From Lithospermum erythrorhizon (lineage: Eukaryota > Streptophyta > Magnoliopsida > Boraginales > Boraginaceae): 64,000 nucleotides of DNA. The notes beneath the pieces are model-generated. The model had not been told where the DNA came from and did no database searches. It saw only the letters and a program-made list of their open reading frames with translations. Below, piece by piece: positions 37,438-48,622 of this stretch (positions within the stretch are counted from its first letter, which is position 1; each line of letters begins with the position of its first letter). The position numbers were made by a program, and so were the translations under genes. The stretch spans positions 434,001 through 498,000 of the forward strand of contig JADFUC010000709.1 in NCBI GenBank assembly GCA_019722365.1, in the 5' to 3' direction.

Positions 37438-37729
37438 GCCGACCGATTAATTAGACATGACTAATTAAACGATGAATTATTCTAGCCCATTATCAAACTT
37501 TTGTTACCCAAATGGCCAAATATATTTGTATTTATTCCAATTTCGTTCTTCACCATCGCTCTATGTAACCAGTTATTAATATATAATCATCATTCATTAA
37601 TATTGAATTTTTTTTTTTGATAGGTAATTCATATCATTATGTAAAAAGAAATTTGTCCATGGCGTACCAATTTATTACGTAAAATAGAGTTAGTATCAAT
37701 AACAACATCTTTTAAATTTAAAAGCGTCA

Positions 37730-38520
37730 AATCTGGTGTAGAGACGATATACTTAATTTCTTGATTTCTTTATTTATTTCGTGATCAGTATTCAGCTTCT
37801 TCTTGAGAACTGTGATAGTCTACTCGTACTTGTAATAATAATCTATCGATGATATAAATTGTGAAAATTAAATTCTTTAATGAAAAGGTGTTATGTATGC
37901 TTCTCAACATATACAAATACAAGTGAGAGTGACTTTATCATGGCATCTGACTACTAATATTATGGAGTTGATGAGACAAGATACTTTGTTTGTATTCCAG
38001 GATCCTTTGATTGCTTATTTTCCTTTTGTTGTTTCTGATGTGACTAAGTTTTTGTTTCTGGTTCATAGCTATCATGTTTCGTTGCTGACTAATCTTACGA
38101 GTGAGCTCTCTACTACCAATGAACTAGATTCCGCTTGCTCTAGTGGATTTGTAATAATATTTGTATGATTATCCAAATTGACCAAATCCTTTGATCAAAC
38201 CATCAACAATAACTTCTTCACATGAGTTTACCATCTCAACATCAATATTGATCATTTTTTGTTCACAAATCATAATAATATTTTCCTTCTTCTGGCTTTC
38301 TTTTTCTACGTGGATATCCTCCATCCTCACCATCTTGTGATAAACTCATGGTAGTCGTACAAGAATAAACAGGGCTTGAATCGATTTCCATCAAAAGTCC
38401 AGATTTCTTACATTTAAATGAGACTAATATGGGTTTTCTTACCCGGAGTGCATAAGACCCTTGATTTAGTGGTGATTTTGGCCAAAATGAAAGATTTACG
38501 CGTTGGTGAAGGATTAGCAA
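37730..38520 (-). pseudogene. Degenerate coding region, unknown protein
   Basis: Several minus-strand stretches have protein-like composition, separated by stops and frame changes: 38520-38263 ending with GEDGGYPRRKRKPEEGKYYY, then a stretch reading VEMVNSCEEVIVDGLIKGFG, then NPLEQAESSSLVVESS, then EIKKLSISSL near 37745. They are Glu/Ser/Lys-rich and hydrophilic. No family is recognised. It may be an old retrotransposed gene, a nucleic-acid-binding protein end, or another element's gene. Confidence 0.3.
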
Positions 38521-39848
38521 GATTTGTTCTTGCTAGAGAGAAAAAGTTAATGTTTGACTTTTGTTATTTTTAGTTTCCTATCAATATTGATTTTACTTCC
38601 GCACAAAAAAATGGATAGACAAATACAACATTCGCGTTCAAGCAAATAAATTGAAGCCGGCCTTTAAGATTCATCTGAGAAAATGGATGTTTCAGGATAG
38701 ACAAAAGTTATTCTTAGTAATAATGACTATCAAGTTGTTAACGTTATTGATCTTTGTCATCATACACAAATGAAGTGAGCAACGAGCCAACGACCTTATT
38801 GGACGAAAATGACAATTTTTTGAAGAGTTCATCTAGAGTTATTTACTTTGAATTTATTTATTAAATTATTATAATGATACATTTATTTGATAATTATTAT
38901 GAACGAAATTAAAATAATATGATACAAGATACACGAGAAAGATGGTAGATGATTCTTTTCGTATTAATTGTAAAACTGAAGTAGATGTTGTGGAATAATA
39001 GAAGTAAAACATAAAAAATATTTAAATTGATGAACCAAATAATTTGTCAAAATAATTTCCAAACAACAAATACAAATCAGAGTCATGTCTAACACACACT
39101 TTCCTTAAAACAGATTGGACCCGCCTCCCATAGGTGCTTAGGACTAGCGAGCGTCTGTCTCCCAGGATAAAATGAATAGAAGAACAGCATTAGAAGCACT
39201 CTAATCCATTCTACGAACTAAAATAAAGCATGCATTGCTACCTCAAAACAAATATAATAAACAATAAGACAATTCAAAAGACTCAAAAATATTTCAAAAA
39301 TCTTGTTCTTGCAAATGAAAGAAGAATTTTTTTTATAGAAAAACTTGGGAACCAAAGAGTCATTATCATAATGTCCTACTAATGGATAATAAACAACTTC
39401 ATGATGAAAGTTACAACCATGAAAACTCATGGATTTGAATGTTATTAGGAAACGTTTCAAGTACTAAAATAATGTCCAACTAACTAAAATAATATGTGAA
39501 CAGGTCCTGTCATAATAGTCGACATTTAAATAATTGGGTCGTCCATTCACAATATTCTAATTTAGAATTCTGAAATTCAATCATACATTAATAAATCAGA
39601 CAATTTATGACATTGTCAATTTTGCATTCAACTTTAAATTAATTTTTAATTGATTTTTCCAACAGTAGAATCATAGGTTTTATCTTCGTGCATGGATGAT
39701 TCATAAAGTGAATGGGCGATTTCTACTAATTAATATGCCGGCTAAAAACGAATAAACAAAAGAGTATATATATATGTGTTACTATGTATTGAATGTATAA
39801 TGTGTTATCACTTTCTCTCATCAAATTGTCTTGATCGACAAATTCAGC
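38521..39848. other. Intergenic and promoter of the chitinase-like gene
   Basis: AT-rich, with a short GC-richer patch at 39110-39165 that I could not identify. A TATA-like TATATATATAT lies at 39765-39775, about 75 bases before the ATG at 39849, and fits as the core promoter. Confidence 0.45.
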
Positions 39849-41319
39849 ATGGCTTGTTTTTGGAAGAAGTCTCTCCTGCAGTTTCTTGCTTTTGCCATCA
39901 TTTACTTTCATCAAATCCATGGTACGTAAATCAAAATTGTTCTAATATCATATAACTTTAGAGATTTGAAGTCCAATTAGTTTTAGGCTTCAAAATGGAT
40001 AGGCTGTGTTTTTTACTATGCGTCTCATTTTTAGATTTTGTATGAATCATGAGGTGTTGAGAGATAATCGTACCAATATTTCACCTTTGATATTTTGTGT
40101 TGTTATTATTTCATCTCTCTTAGGAACTAAAAGTTACATGGGAAGCAGCCGTCCCTTCTAATTTTATGAAAACTTTAATTTTTATTAAGTATTTTTTTAA
40201 AAACGATAGTTATTCTTTTACAAATTATGTTATTCTTCCCTTTTAAATTTTTATATTTTTTCTTGCAAATATATTATCAAGTAATCCGTCTCCCTTATAT
40301 AAAAATCCTGATTCTGTCAATGTCTCTCACTCATGCTCTAAAAATATGTGCATTACTTTGTACATTATTTTCACCCAACAATTTATTCTTATCAATGACC
40401 ATAATTTACAATTGCACATTTTTGTCATTGATGGTCATAAATATATCGGAAATAATTAAATTCCTGTATTTTGTAACTCTTTTATATATTTTTAGCTGGG
40501 AAAGTTGTGATGGAGTACATTGGAGCTACAGGAAAACCAATATCATTCAATGATATACCAATTAGAGAAGGAATTGATTTTCACTTCATACTTGGATTTG
40601 CAATAGACTCGGATGCTAAAGGTACCTCCCAAAATGGAAAATTTTCAACATATTGGGCTTCAACCATAACCCGAGATTCCATTTCTACCCTCAAATCTCA
40701 ACACCCCAATGTCAAAGTCCTAGCCAGCCTCTCAGGGTGGAGTATGGGCACAAAAGTCCTTCATTGGTATGCCCCACAAAATCAAGAACTTTGGATCTCA
40801 AACGCTGTCTCCTCTCTCCAGACAATAATCCAAACATACCATCTTGATGGATTGGACATAGATTATGAGAAATTTGACAACTCTAATCAAACTTTTGCAT
40901 ATTGCATTGGAGAGGTTATAAGTCGTTTAAAGAACCAAAATGCTATTTCTGTTGCAACTATTGCTCCATTTTATAATACAACTTTGCCTTACATTGACCT
41001 CTATAAAAGGTATGGAAATGTAATTGATTATGTCAATCATCAATTTTATACTGATAAAGTGAAGACACCAAACACTTACTTTCAAGACTTTGAGCTTAGA
41101 GCTAAACAATTTCAAGTGGAGAAAGTGTTGCCTAGCTATGAGGTTAATGGTAGGGGAATTCAAGGGGATGCGTTTTTTGAAGCTATGAGATTAATTCAAA
41201 GAAATGGATATAATATTAGTGGGGTTATGATCTTCTCAGCTGATGCTTCAATGTCCAATCAGTATTATTATGAGCAGAAGATACAAGATTTCTTGCTTAA
41301 CTCTACTAGTACACCATGA
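39849..41319 (+). CDS. GH18 chitinase 2-like protein
   Basis: Two exons: 39849-39921 (signal peptide exon, MACFWKKSLLQFLAFAIIYF) and 40496-41319, joined in phase across a GT-AG intron; 298 residues. Residue 25 onward begins AGKVVMEYIGATGKP, the start of the mature GH18 barrel. The catalytic signature LDGLDIDYE (DxxDxDxE) is intact, with the Glu as acid/base, so activity on chitin-type beta-1,4-GlcNAc substrates is possible, unlike the narbonin-type relatives that lose it. Other barrel features are VKVLASLSGWS and a late GVMIFSADAS strand. The family is the plant class related to the tulip bulb chitinase and RuBisCO-associated proteins, secreted and often linked to defence or storage. A TATA box lies 75 bases upstream. 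Confidence is high for family; the real substrate is unknown. Confidence 0.92.
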
Positions 41320-42304
41320 AATGAATTAAATTTACTACGAGTATTGCGTTTATACTTGTAAATATTGACAATTATTAGTCAAATAAATATTGTATGCTTT
41401 ATTTGGATGTTAAATAAACTACAAGTGAATAATGACATTGATCTTCTTGAAAACATCAAATTCTTTTAGTGACTAACGATATTTCTTGGGATTTATTTAG
41501 AGGTTATGATTGAATTTTCTCTAAGTAGAAGGAGATGCTCAGGATACAAAAGAGCAACATTATTGCTCAAACTTATCATCGTATTTGTATCGTCATAATT
41601 ACGTATAAAGTAAGAATATGAGAGCACAATAAACAAACAAACTTATAGTATCACTTAAGGACCATTTAACAATAATTTATATAATTATGGCGACTAAATT
41701 TATATATACTCCATTATTTAATTTGTCGAAGACCAAATTGCAATCTAGTGACAATTACTATTTGATCATTTTAACAAATACCTACAAACCAAAGTTCTTA
41801 GTAAACAAACAAGTAATTTGAACAAGTTTTGGACATACCGATGTAGCCGTGATTAATAGAGTAAATACATATATCGAGCATTTAATAAATAAATAAAACA
41901 CCTTCTCACTTAAAGTTGTGTGATTATAGAAATATTAACATAAATGAAATATGTCCCTCAATTTCATTAAGCTTGTCGATACTACATTTATTAGAATCAA
42001 TTTTTTTTCAATAATGAAAAGTAAAATAACCTAAAAGTTGATTCATTAAGTTCGATTCAGTAGTTAAGTCGAACTCAGACCTCATTTAACTTCGATCATT
42101 TCATTTGTGAGAGAAATTTCGGTTAAACTCAACCATAAATTTATACAATAATTTTTTTTCTTACATGCTTTCTGATTAAATTAATTTTCAGATTAGATTC
42201 GAGCGCCGAATCGCTATCTCATCATAGAACCCGTTAAAGTTCAGTATGATTCAGCTCCTTTAGAGGCCTACTTATGAAACTTATAGCTCAAGTTTCTTGG
42301 ACTG
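41320..42304. other. Intergenic between chitinase-like and NAC genes
   Basis: AT-rich without a recognisable gene. The first 100 bases should be the chitinase 3' UTR; the last 300 should hold the NAC promoter. Confidence 0.4.
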
Positions 42305-43280
42305 TATATATATAAACCCTTGGCTTCAATTCAATGTTTGTTTGCTTTTCTCATTGCCTCTCCATATTAAACTCACTCATTACCACACTCGTTACCGTGT
42401 CTTTTCGTCTCCTACCCCTTTTGGTGAGATTCTTGATTTTCATTCTGCATATTCTCTATATGTTAATGTTCCAAACCCATGTTTTATTTTATTTGATATT
42501 ACCCCATTCGTAAAATATCGTCTAGTTTGTTTTTTCAATGATTCGAATTAATGCATGTTGAAATATATATATGTTTGATTGAATGGAATTATTAAACTTT
42601 GATATTTTAATTGACATAAAATTGATTTGAGTGAAACTATTTGTATAGTACGTTATGGATGCTATCTTTTGATTGTTTATCAAATACTCCGAAAAACTAT
42701 TATATAACATACATAAAAATATCAGAATACAAACTTTATTGATGTTATTCCAGAGATTGCAAGTTTGTTTTCAATACTCAATTAAGCATACTATATATAT
42801 ATTATGTAAATTTGATTTGAATAAATTAACAAATTTTGCATTTTTAGTAGACATACATAACTAAGATTTGAGGGAAAGTATCATGGTAATGCAAAAATAT
42901 TTGAATACATAAAATTTATATAAGGGTATATATTTTGAGTTTCATTGTGCAAAAGTCGTGAGCTTTATACGTGCATGAGTGATGAGATGTCTTTTTGATA
43001 TTCAGATATAGGTAAAGATTTCCCTATGTTTTTATTGAATTTTACTATTCAAGTCTGTATTTGAGAATTGAATGTTTTAGATATTCATTGTTTAGTGTAT
43101 AAGTAGTTTGATATTGAGTGATTGACATTGAATTATGGTCTCTTGTGAACTTTCAAAATTTCATTTTGGTTGATTTGGAATAGTTTCTGCATGATCTTTC
43201 TTTGATATTTTGGAGTTATAGATGTCAAGATTGAATCTTTATGATACTTGTGATAATGAATGTTCATTTTTAAATGTTAG
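42305..43280 (+). promoter_or_regulatory. TATA box, leader and probable leader intron of the NAC gene
   Basis: TATATATATAAA lies at 42305-42316. A C/T-rich leader follows and ends at a TTTTG|GTGAGA donor (42424). An acceptor TGTTAG at 43275-43280 precedes the uORF. This gives a leader intron of about 0.86 kb, inferred from the splice sites and from the T-rich sequence between them. Confidence 0.5.
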
Positions 43281-43301
43281 GTTCAGTGTTCTGCACATCA
43301 G

Positions 43302-43415
43302 ATGTCTTTTGATTCCAGCAACAAGCATTATTGGTTTGTTTTCAGTGTTTTCCGCCTTATGAACAAAGGGAGATTATACTGCACTCGGAAGATCTTTGTT
43401 TTGCCTTGGACTTGA
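43302..43415 (+). CDS. Upstream ORF in the NAC leader, 37 residues, probable conserved-peptide uORF
   Basis: The reading frame from the ATG at 43302 runs to TGA at 43413-43415, giving MSFDSSNKHYWFVFSVFRLM followed by a basic, aromatic end with GRLYCTRKIFVLPW. It ends 162 bases before the NAC start and no other ATG lies between. Composition is protein-like, dense in Phe, Tyr, Trp, Arg and Lys near the C-terminus, unlike the surrounding leader. From memory, Arabidopsis ANAC082 carries a uORF that represses the main frame through its peptide sequence, and the NAC protein here is ANAC082-like. The peptide probably stalls the ribosome while it is made. It was found only because it lies in the leader; it is too short for usual gene finding. 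Confidence 0.7.
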   Translation: MSFDSSNKHYWFVFSVFRLMNKGRLYCTRKIFVLPWT

Positions 43416-43577
43416 CCATAGCTCAGGGAGAGTTGGGGAGGAGTCATTAGTGATTCCGTGTGGTAGATAAAATATTTTCGCTTTTTTGTTTTGATAGATT
43501 AGAGAGTTAGGGTACTTATATTGGTATTTGAGTTCGTAAGTTGTTAATCGAGGTTTTGTTGATTTGACCATTTCTGT

Positions 43578-46086
43578 ATGGCAAGCACAACCCTCTATCC
43601 AGGGTTTCGTTTTCATCCAACTGATGTTGAGTTGATAGCGTATTACCTTAAGCGCAAGGTTTTGGGAAGAAAGTTATGCGTTGAAGCTATATCAGAGATC
43701 AACATCTATAAGTTTTCTCCATGGGATCTTCCAGGTACAATATATTCATATCTCTTTCTGGGATATTTTTTCTGATGTTTGATTGTTACTCTACTCTTAT
43801 GCCTTATCATTGCTTAGCTTTTCTACCTAATTTGACGTTATTAACATTCTTCTTTCAGATAAATCTTGCATAAAGAGCAAAGATCTCGAGTGGTACTTCT
43901 TTTGCCCCACGGAGAGGAAGTACGCAAAAGGAGGAAGAATAAACCGTTCAGCTGAGAATGGGTATTGGAAGCCAAGTGGGAAGGATAGATCTATTAATTA
44001 TAAAGGTCGAATTGTTGGGATGGTTAAGACTTTGATTTTCCACCAAGGACATCCACCCCATGGTCAAAGAACAGATTGGGTGATGCATGAATATAGGATG
44101 CAAGATCAGCAACTAGCTGATTCTGGAGTTGTTCAGGTGCTTCTTATCCCATGTTTAATTATTTGTAATCAACTTAAGTATTTGATCCCTTTGAAGTGGT
44201 TTTCTTTTGTTTCACTGGTTGATCAAGATAATTCCTCATTTAGGCATTTATCATCTTGATCCGTCTTGATCCGTGTTGATCCGTTTATTCTTTACCAAAT
44301 TTGGTAACAGTATAACTATATCCAAAACACTACCAATAATGCGATTTCTTTTACTAAACAGTCTTCTAAACAATCGAGACATTTCTGTTTACAGAGTGGC
44401 CTGTTTGTGACATGGCTATTATTTTGGGTATTTTCTGTTTTGTCCTAAAAACCAAACGAGTGTGAAAAATATTTGTTTTGTTTTTTTAACTCTTTTTCCT
44501 TTTACTTCTTAAAAAAATGTACTCGGATTTACAATATTACATTTTCGGTGTTTGGATGAATGTCATTGTCTGCAAATCATTATTAACATGTGGGTATGAA
44601 AAGTCTTACTTTGGAATGCTTCATTCTTTAAAATGGTTGATATATTTACTCACCCATCCTTTATCTTGGGATTGAAAAAGATTAATGAAAACTATTAGGT
44701 GAAGTCATGGTGCATGCGTACAATCCTTTTCTTGAATCTCAATTATACAAATGAATGACAAGAGTCATCTTAGACATGTATTTCAGATTTATGAATCATG
44801 ATTTAATAGGCGTGTGGTTGGATTGTTGCTGGTAATTCTCTTAGAAGAAATAATTTGAAAGTAATTATGAATTCCGCCATAGGTTGAATAGAGATATCAT
44901 TTTTTTGCAATTTTAAGCCGTTTGCATACTTTCCTTGTTTTCGCTCTCGTGTTGAATGATCTCCTTCATGTTCAATACTTATTATACAATTTCTTATGTG
45001 GTTGATGTTTCTGCCTCTCCAATTACTGCTTCTCATTCGTGTACTTTCTTTATAGGATGCGTTTGTTCTCTGTAAATTGTTTCATAAGGATGGACCAGGT
45101 CCAAGAAATAGTGCTCAGTATGGAGCAACATTTGAGGAGGAAGAATGGGATGATGAGACATTTGCTTGTGGTGAAACTTTTCCGTTTGGATGTTCGTTTG
45201 TTGCTAGTGCTGGTGCTACTCAACTACTCGCAACAACAAGCACTTCAGAACTCACAAACATCGGTGGTCCTGAGGTATCATCCATATGGCCTGGACAAGA
45301 CCGACCTTCTGAACCTAAACAGGGTGTGGGAAACTCATTGATGGAAGATATTGATATTGAATCGCTGTGGGCTTCATTTATGGAAGAAGACATTTCCCCT
45401 GTCCAGTCTGATGGTCACGAGGTATTTACTTCTGCTTAAGTTCTAATGCAGATTTACAAGAATTATTGCCATTCTATGCCTGATATCATTTCCTCATACT
45501 TTCTACTGGGCGTCTAGCAAATCTCATAGTTGATTTTGCTATTTGTAGTGAAACAAGCTCTATACAGTACACTAGCCCGTTTTTTATTTTCTTCTCGTTT
45601 CAGAACTTAAACGACAACAATATTGACAATCCTGCTAGTGATGTAGCCTTTGCGGAGAATGATACATACAGAGGTTTACCGGATCTTTATAACTGGCCAC
45701 CATTAGATGGCGGCTTCTTCAGTCTTGCTGAAATGCAGCCAATCCAGCCATTTCCAGATTGTTATTTGGAGTTGAACGATCTAAATAACACTCTTAATTT
45801 TGCTGAAGACAGTAACATAATGGAGCACATGCTCAGTGAGAACTATAGTGACCTTAATTTTGGGGCCAATGGGTATTGCTTGGGTTCGACACAAGTTGTT
45901 TTGCAGACTGCCGGCGGACCTAATGACACCGAGAATCGTTTCAGAAGTGCAGAGTCTAACCAGGATTGTTTCGCCTCAACACGTTCTCCTTTGATGGATA
46001 GAGGCGTTGGAGATCTCCTCGGTGGTGGAGCGAGCACGACGGGGAGCATGCCACCGCCAGTATTATTTTGGAACCAGCTGAATTAA
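43578..46086 (+). CDS. NAC transcription factor, ANAC082-like
   Basis: Four exons, all in phase: 43578-43734, 43859-44136, 45056-45421, 45604-46086; 427 residues. The N-terminal 170 residues are a full NAC domain: [20 protein letters not shown] (subdomain A), then [41 protein letters not shown] (DNA contact), [23 protein letters not shown] and [18 protein letters not shown]. It is followed by the EEEEW motif found in the ANAC053/078/082/103 group. The rest is an acidic, Asn/Ser-rich activation region ending [11 protein letters not shown], with no transmembrane tail, so it is not an NTL type. It acts in the nucleus as a dimer. ANAC082 mediates nucleolar/ribosomal stress responses in Arabidopsis; that role here is inferred. 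Intron 2 (about 0.9 kb) holds three tandem TTGATCCGT words near 44257. Regulation: the uORF at 43302-43415 suggests translational control. Confidence 0.93.
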
Positions 46087-47637
46087 GAGTGTTGAAGTCG
46101 TAACAAATTTTGATTTTATGTTATGGTACTACATGCTTGAATTGTTTTCTTCTTGGTTTCTATTTTCTAACCTATTCATCAGTTTTGCTTATTTAAAGAC
46201 AGAATTTGTCTTGCTCTTCGTACTTGGCCTATGATCTTGTGCTTTTGTTGCTATTCTTTGGTGGGAACAACTTCCTTTGATTGAAAGATCAAACTGAATA
46301 ATATATGCCTTTTTGTTATGTCATTTTACGTCGATGGGCTTGCTTAAGTTTTCAAGATTAAACTAATACTTGTTCATTTTTGTTGCAACATAATTGTTGT
46401 AACATTGGTAGACATTAGAATGAAGATAAGAAATGACTTAATATCGACGGTTAACATTTTTATCAATTATAAATCATATGATACATTTGAATTATACTCA
46501 TTTTCACATGAACTAATAATAATTGAATGAATATTCAACATTTTGATGAGTCATTATAATGTTATAAAGAGTTTAACTCATTTTCTTAATTATTGATAAT
46601 ATTTTTATATACAGGAGAAATAGTGATCACATCCAAGTAAACCATAAAAATATAGAAGACATATAAGTAATGATTTTTGGAATTGAAAAAAAGAATAGTA
46701 ACTGATTTCTAGATTGAAAAGTCAATATCAAAATTGGCGAATGTTGCAATCTAAACCTAAAAAGTTTGAAATGTACAAAGTTGTGAAAGTTTTGTTTGCC
46801 CTGTACTATACTATATATACTAGTATAGTAGATAGAAGTGTGATTGGTGTATCAAAAAGGTGCAGATGCAATATCTCTAACTCCTCCTTCAAGATTGATC
46901 ATATCATGATTTGATGATGGCAATACCTCTTCATTTTTATCCCTCGGTGTTGCTTCTTTGTCATCCCGGCCACAATTCTCCACTGGTTCCAAACCCTATC
47001 ATTCACAACACACCATCATATATCAACAATTATGATCACAATGCAACCAAGTTTATTTGTTCCCAACCCTCGGGGACAAAAAATTGTCAATTATAATCGA
47101 ATTAACAATTTGATCAATATTTAGTCTCTAATAGTGTAGGATATGATACGCCAACGGCCCATTCCATTTATTTGGAGTCCGAATTGCAAATCCGTGTTGC
47201 AATATTGTCACTAACGAATACCAACCATTGCCAATTAATTCCCCTCTCAAAACTCAATCTAACTTCTACTAATAATCACATAAAAATTCTATTGAAAATT
47301 TGGGTTGGTGTTGTGCCACCTCATCCTCACCCTCACAAGGGATGTATTTGACCCACAAGGAATGTATTCGACCCCGAGCAAGTTAGTTTGCGGTGGTAAA
47401 AGGTAAAAGAGGAGGCCCAAATACACCGACCACTTTACCCCTCCCCCTCCGTGATGATCGTGATGATCCGTGATGATGTACAAGGATCCCGACCACGATC
47501 AGGTGTGATCGTTTTATAAAAATTCTATTTTGATAATGCTAATATTTAATTTTCTAAATTTCAAACCAACCAAAATAATAGGAGTATAACGAGGTTGAGG
47601 ATCATATCCGTAAAAAAATCGTAGCTAGTTAAACTTA
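46087..47637. other. Intergenic, no gene seen
   Basis: NAC 3' UTR at the start, then AT-rich sequence. At 47440-47510 GTGATGATC-type words repeat several times. The open frame at 46911-47096 is not supported by composition or family likeness. Confidence 0.4.
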
Positions 47638-48428
47638 TTAAAGGTGGGATAAACTTTCAACTTTAACCATACCACCCACTTGAACCTCGTATATAAATTA
47701 AATGATTACAAATAAATCCATTTTAATCAACATATATAGGAAGTAAGAAGATAATAATATGGCATTAAACTAACTCTCTACAAGCTAAAGAATAATAATG
47801 ATAGCAAAGGAAGGCAGAATTGTACCTGAGTGAATATCCTCATAGCTTCTTCTATCCCCATAGTATTAATCACATAAAGTGCTGCCTCCTATTAAGACAA
47901 TACCCCCCCATCAATTACAAATACTTGATTCCAATAAATAGCTAATTTATTTTATATAAATTTAAGAATTTATATTATTTCAAATACAATAGTATTATAA
48001 CTTATAAGAGTATAAGAGTATTCAAGTATTACAAATCTCTCTTTAGCAACTATTTACTAAATATTAAAGAGAAAAATACGAACTAATATACAGTTACAAA
48101 ATAATTACAAATTAAAAATAAGATATGTAATTACAATTACAAATTACAAGTAAAAGTAAGATATGTAATTACAAGTAAGATATTTCTTCGAACCCGCAGA
48201 AACTCTTCGTTGGAAGCATTCACTAGGCTAGAAGCGATGTACCAATAAATAGCTAATTAAACAAAACAAAAACAAGATTGCATGTTTAAATTGTGAATCA
48301 ATATTCTGTTTCATTAAAATAAAGAAGATAAATACCCTTGCAAAATGGATTTGATCAAGGTTGAGAGTTCTAGGCTCGTTCTCTATGGAAGATGTCCTTT
48401 CTATATAAACCATTTCTGTTCTTTCCAT
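47638..48428 (-). CDS. Small hypothetical protein, three exons
   Basis: Exon 1 is 48428..48336 (or from the ATG at 48470), exon 2 is 47888..47826, and exon 3 is tentatively 47685..47638. All junctions are GT-AG and in phase 0. The joined product of about 67 residues reads MERTEMVYIERTSSIENEPR, then LNLDQIHFAR, then EAALYVINTMGIEEAMRIFTQ in part, ending with a TAA. The middle is a clear amphipathic helix. I do not recognise the family, though the AREAALYV-NT and EEAMRIFT wording feels like a conserved plant protein. The ATG at 48428 is preferred because a TATA box at 48496-48505 places transcription start close to 48470. Exon 3 is the weakest part. Intron 1 holds three copies of AGATATGTAATTACAA-like repeats at 48120-48182. 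Confidence 0.42.
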
Positions 48429-48495
48429 TTGTACTTCAAAAATTTGTGAGCTTATTACTTGGAAAATCATAGTAGAATTTTCTCAAGAATAATCA

Positions 48496-48622
48496 CTATA
48501 AATAGATTGGTTTTGAAGATGGGGTGGTGTTGAGATTTAACTATTTAAGGTAGATTAGGACATCAGAAACCACACAAAATTGTCACGTGGAATGCTGAAT
48601 CTTCTGAAGATTTGTGCACGTG
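48496..48622 (-). promoter_or_regulatory. Core promoter with TATA box and two CACGTG G-boxes
   Basis: Minus-strand TATA box CTATTTATAG at 48505-48496. Two perfect CACGTG palindromes at 48584-48589 and 48617-48622, each followed by GG on the plus strand, 33 bases apart. G-boxes in this position are bound by bZIP or bHLH factors and often act as ABA-response elements. TTCTGAAGATTT lies between them. The elements point to stress or light control of the small gene at 47638-48428. Confidence 0.55.

Larger units (their letters stand above)
32149..37490 (-). mobile_element. Degenerate about 5.1-kb multi-cistron element, copy 2 (inverted)
   Basis: Inverted counterpart of 13181-18310 with collinear matches throughout, plus a 207-bp Stowaway MITE at 36501-36707. 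The ends show ATGGGCTA at 32149-32156 and its complement TAGCCCAT at 37483-37490, which may be the terminal inverted repeat. GC-rich motif clusters are seen at both ends and at 34170-34400 and 36180-36400. Module order in its own orientation equals that of copy 1: end, ORF A, promoter-like zone, short-start transcript, motif zone, ORF C, end. A start reading MPNDIHLEDDNRMDEL occurs on the minus strand near 35870, with MSNDFSNLEDDN in copy 1 near 14595. All frames are broken. The element family is unknown to me. Confidence 0.65.

Noticed and set aside
39110..39165. GC-richer patch that might be a tRNA or 5S gene
   Set aside because: No A and B boxes at proper spacing and no cloverleaf could be drawn.
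40227..40553. 108-residue frame overlapping the chitinase-like gene
   Set aside because: It is intron sequence plus the first bases of exon 2 read out of frame.
46911..47096. 61-residue frame with a hydrophobic start
   Set aside because: It could look like a signal peptide, but the remainder shows no conserved motif and the surrounding sequence is AT-rich intergenic DNA.
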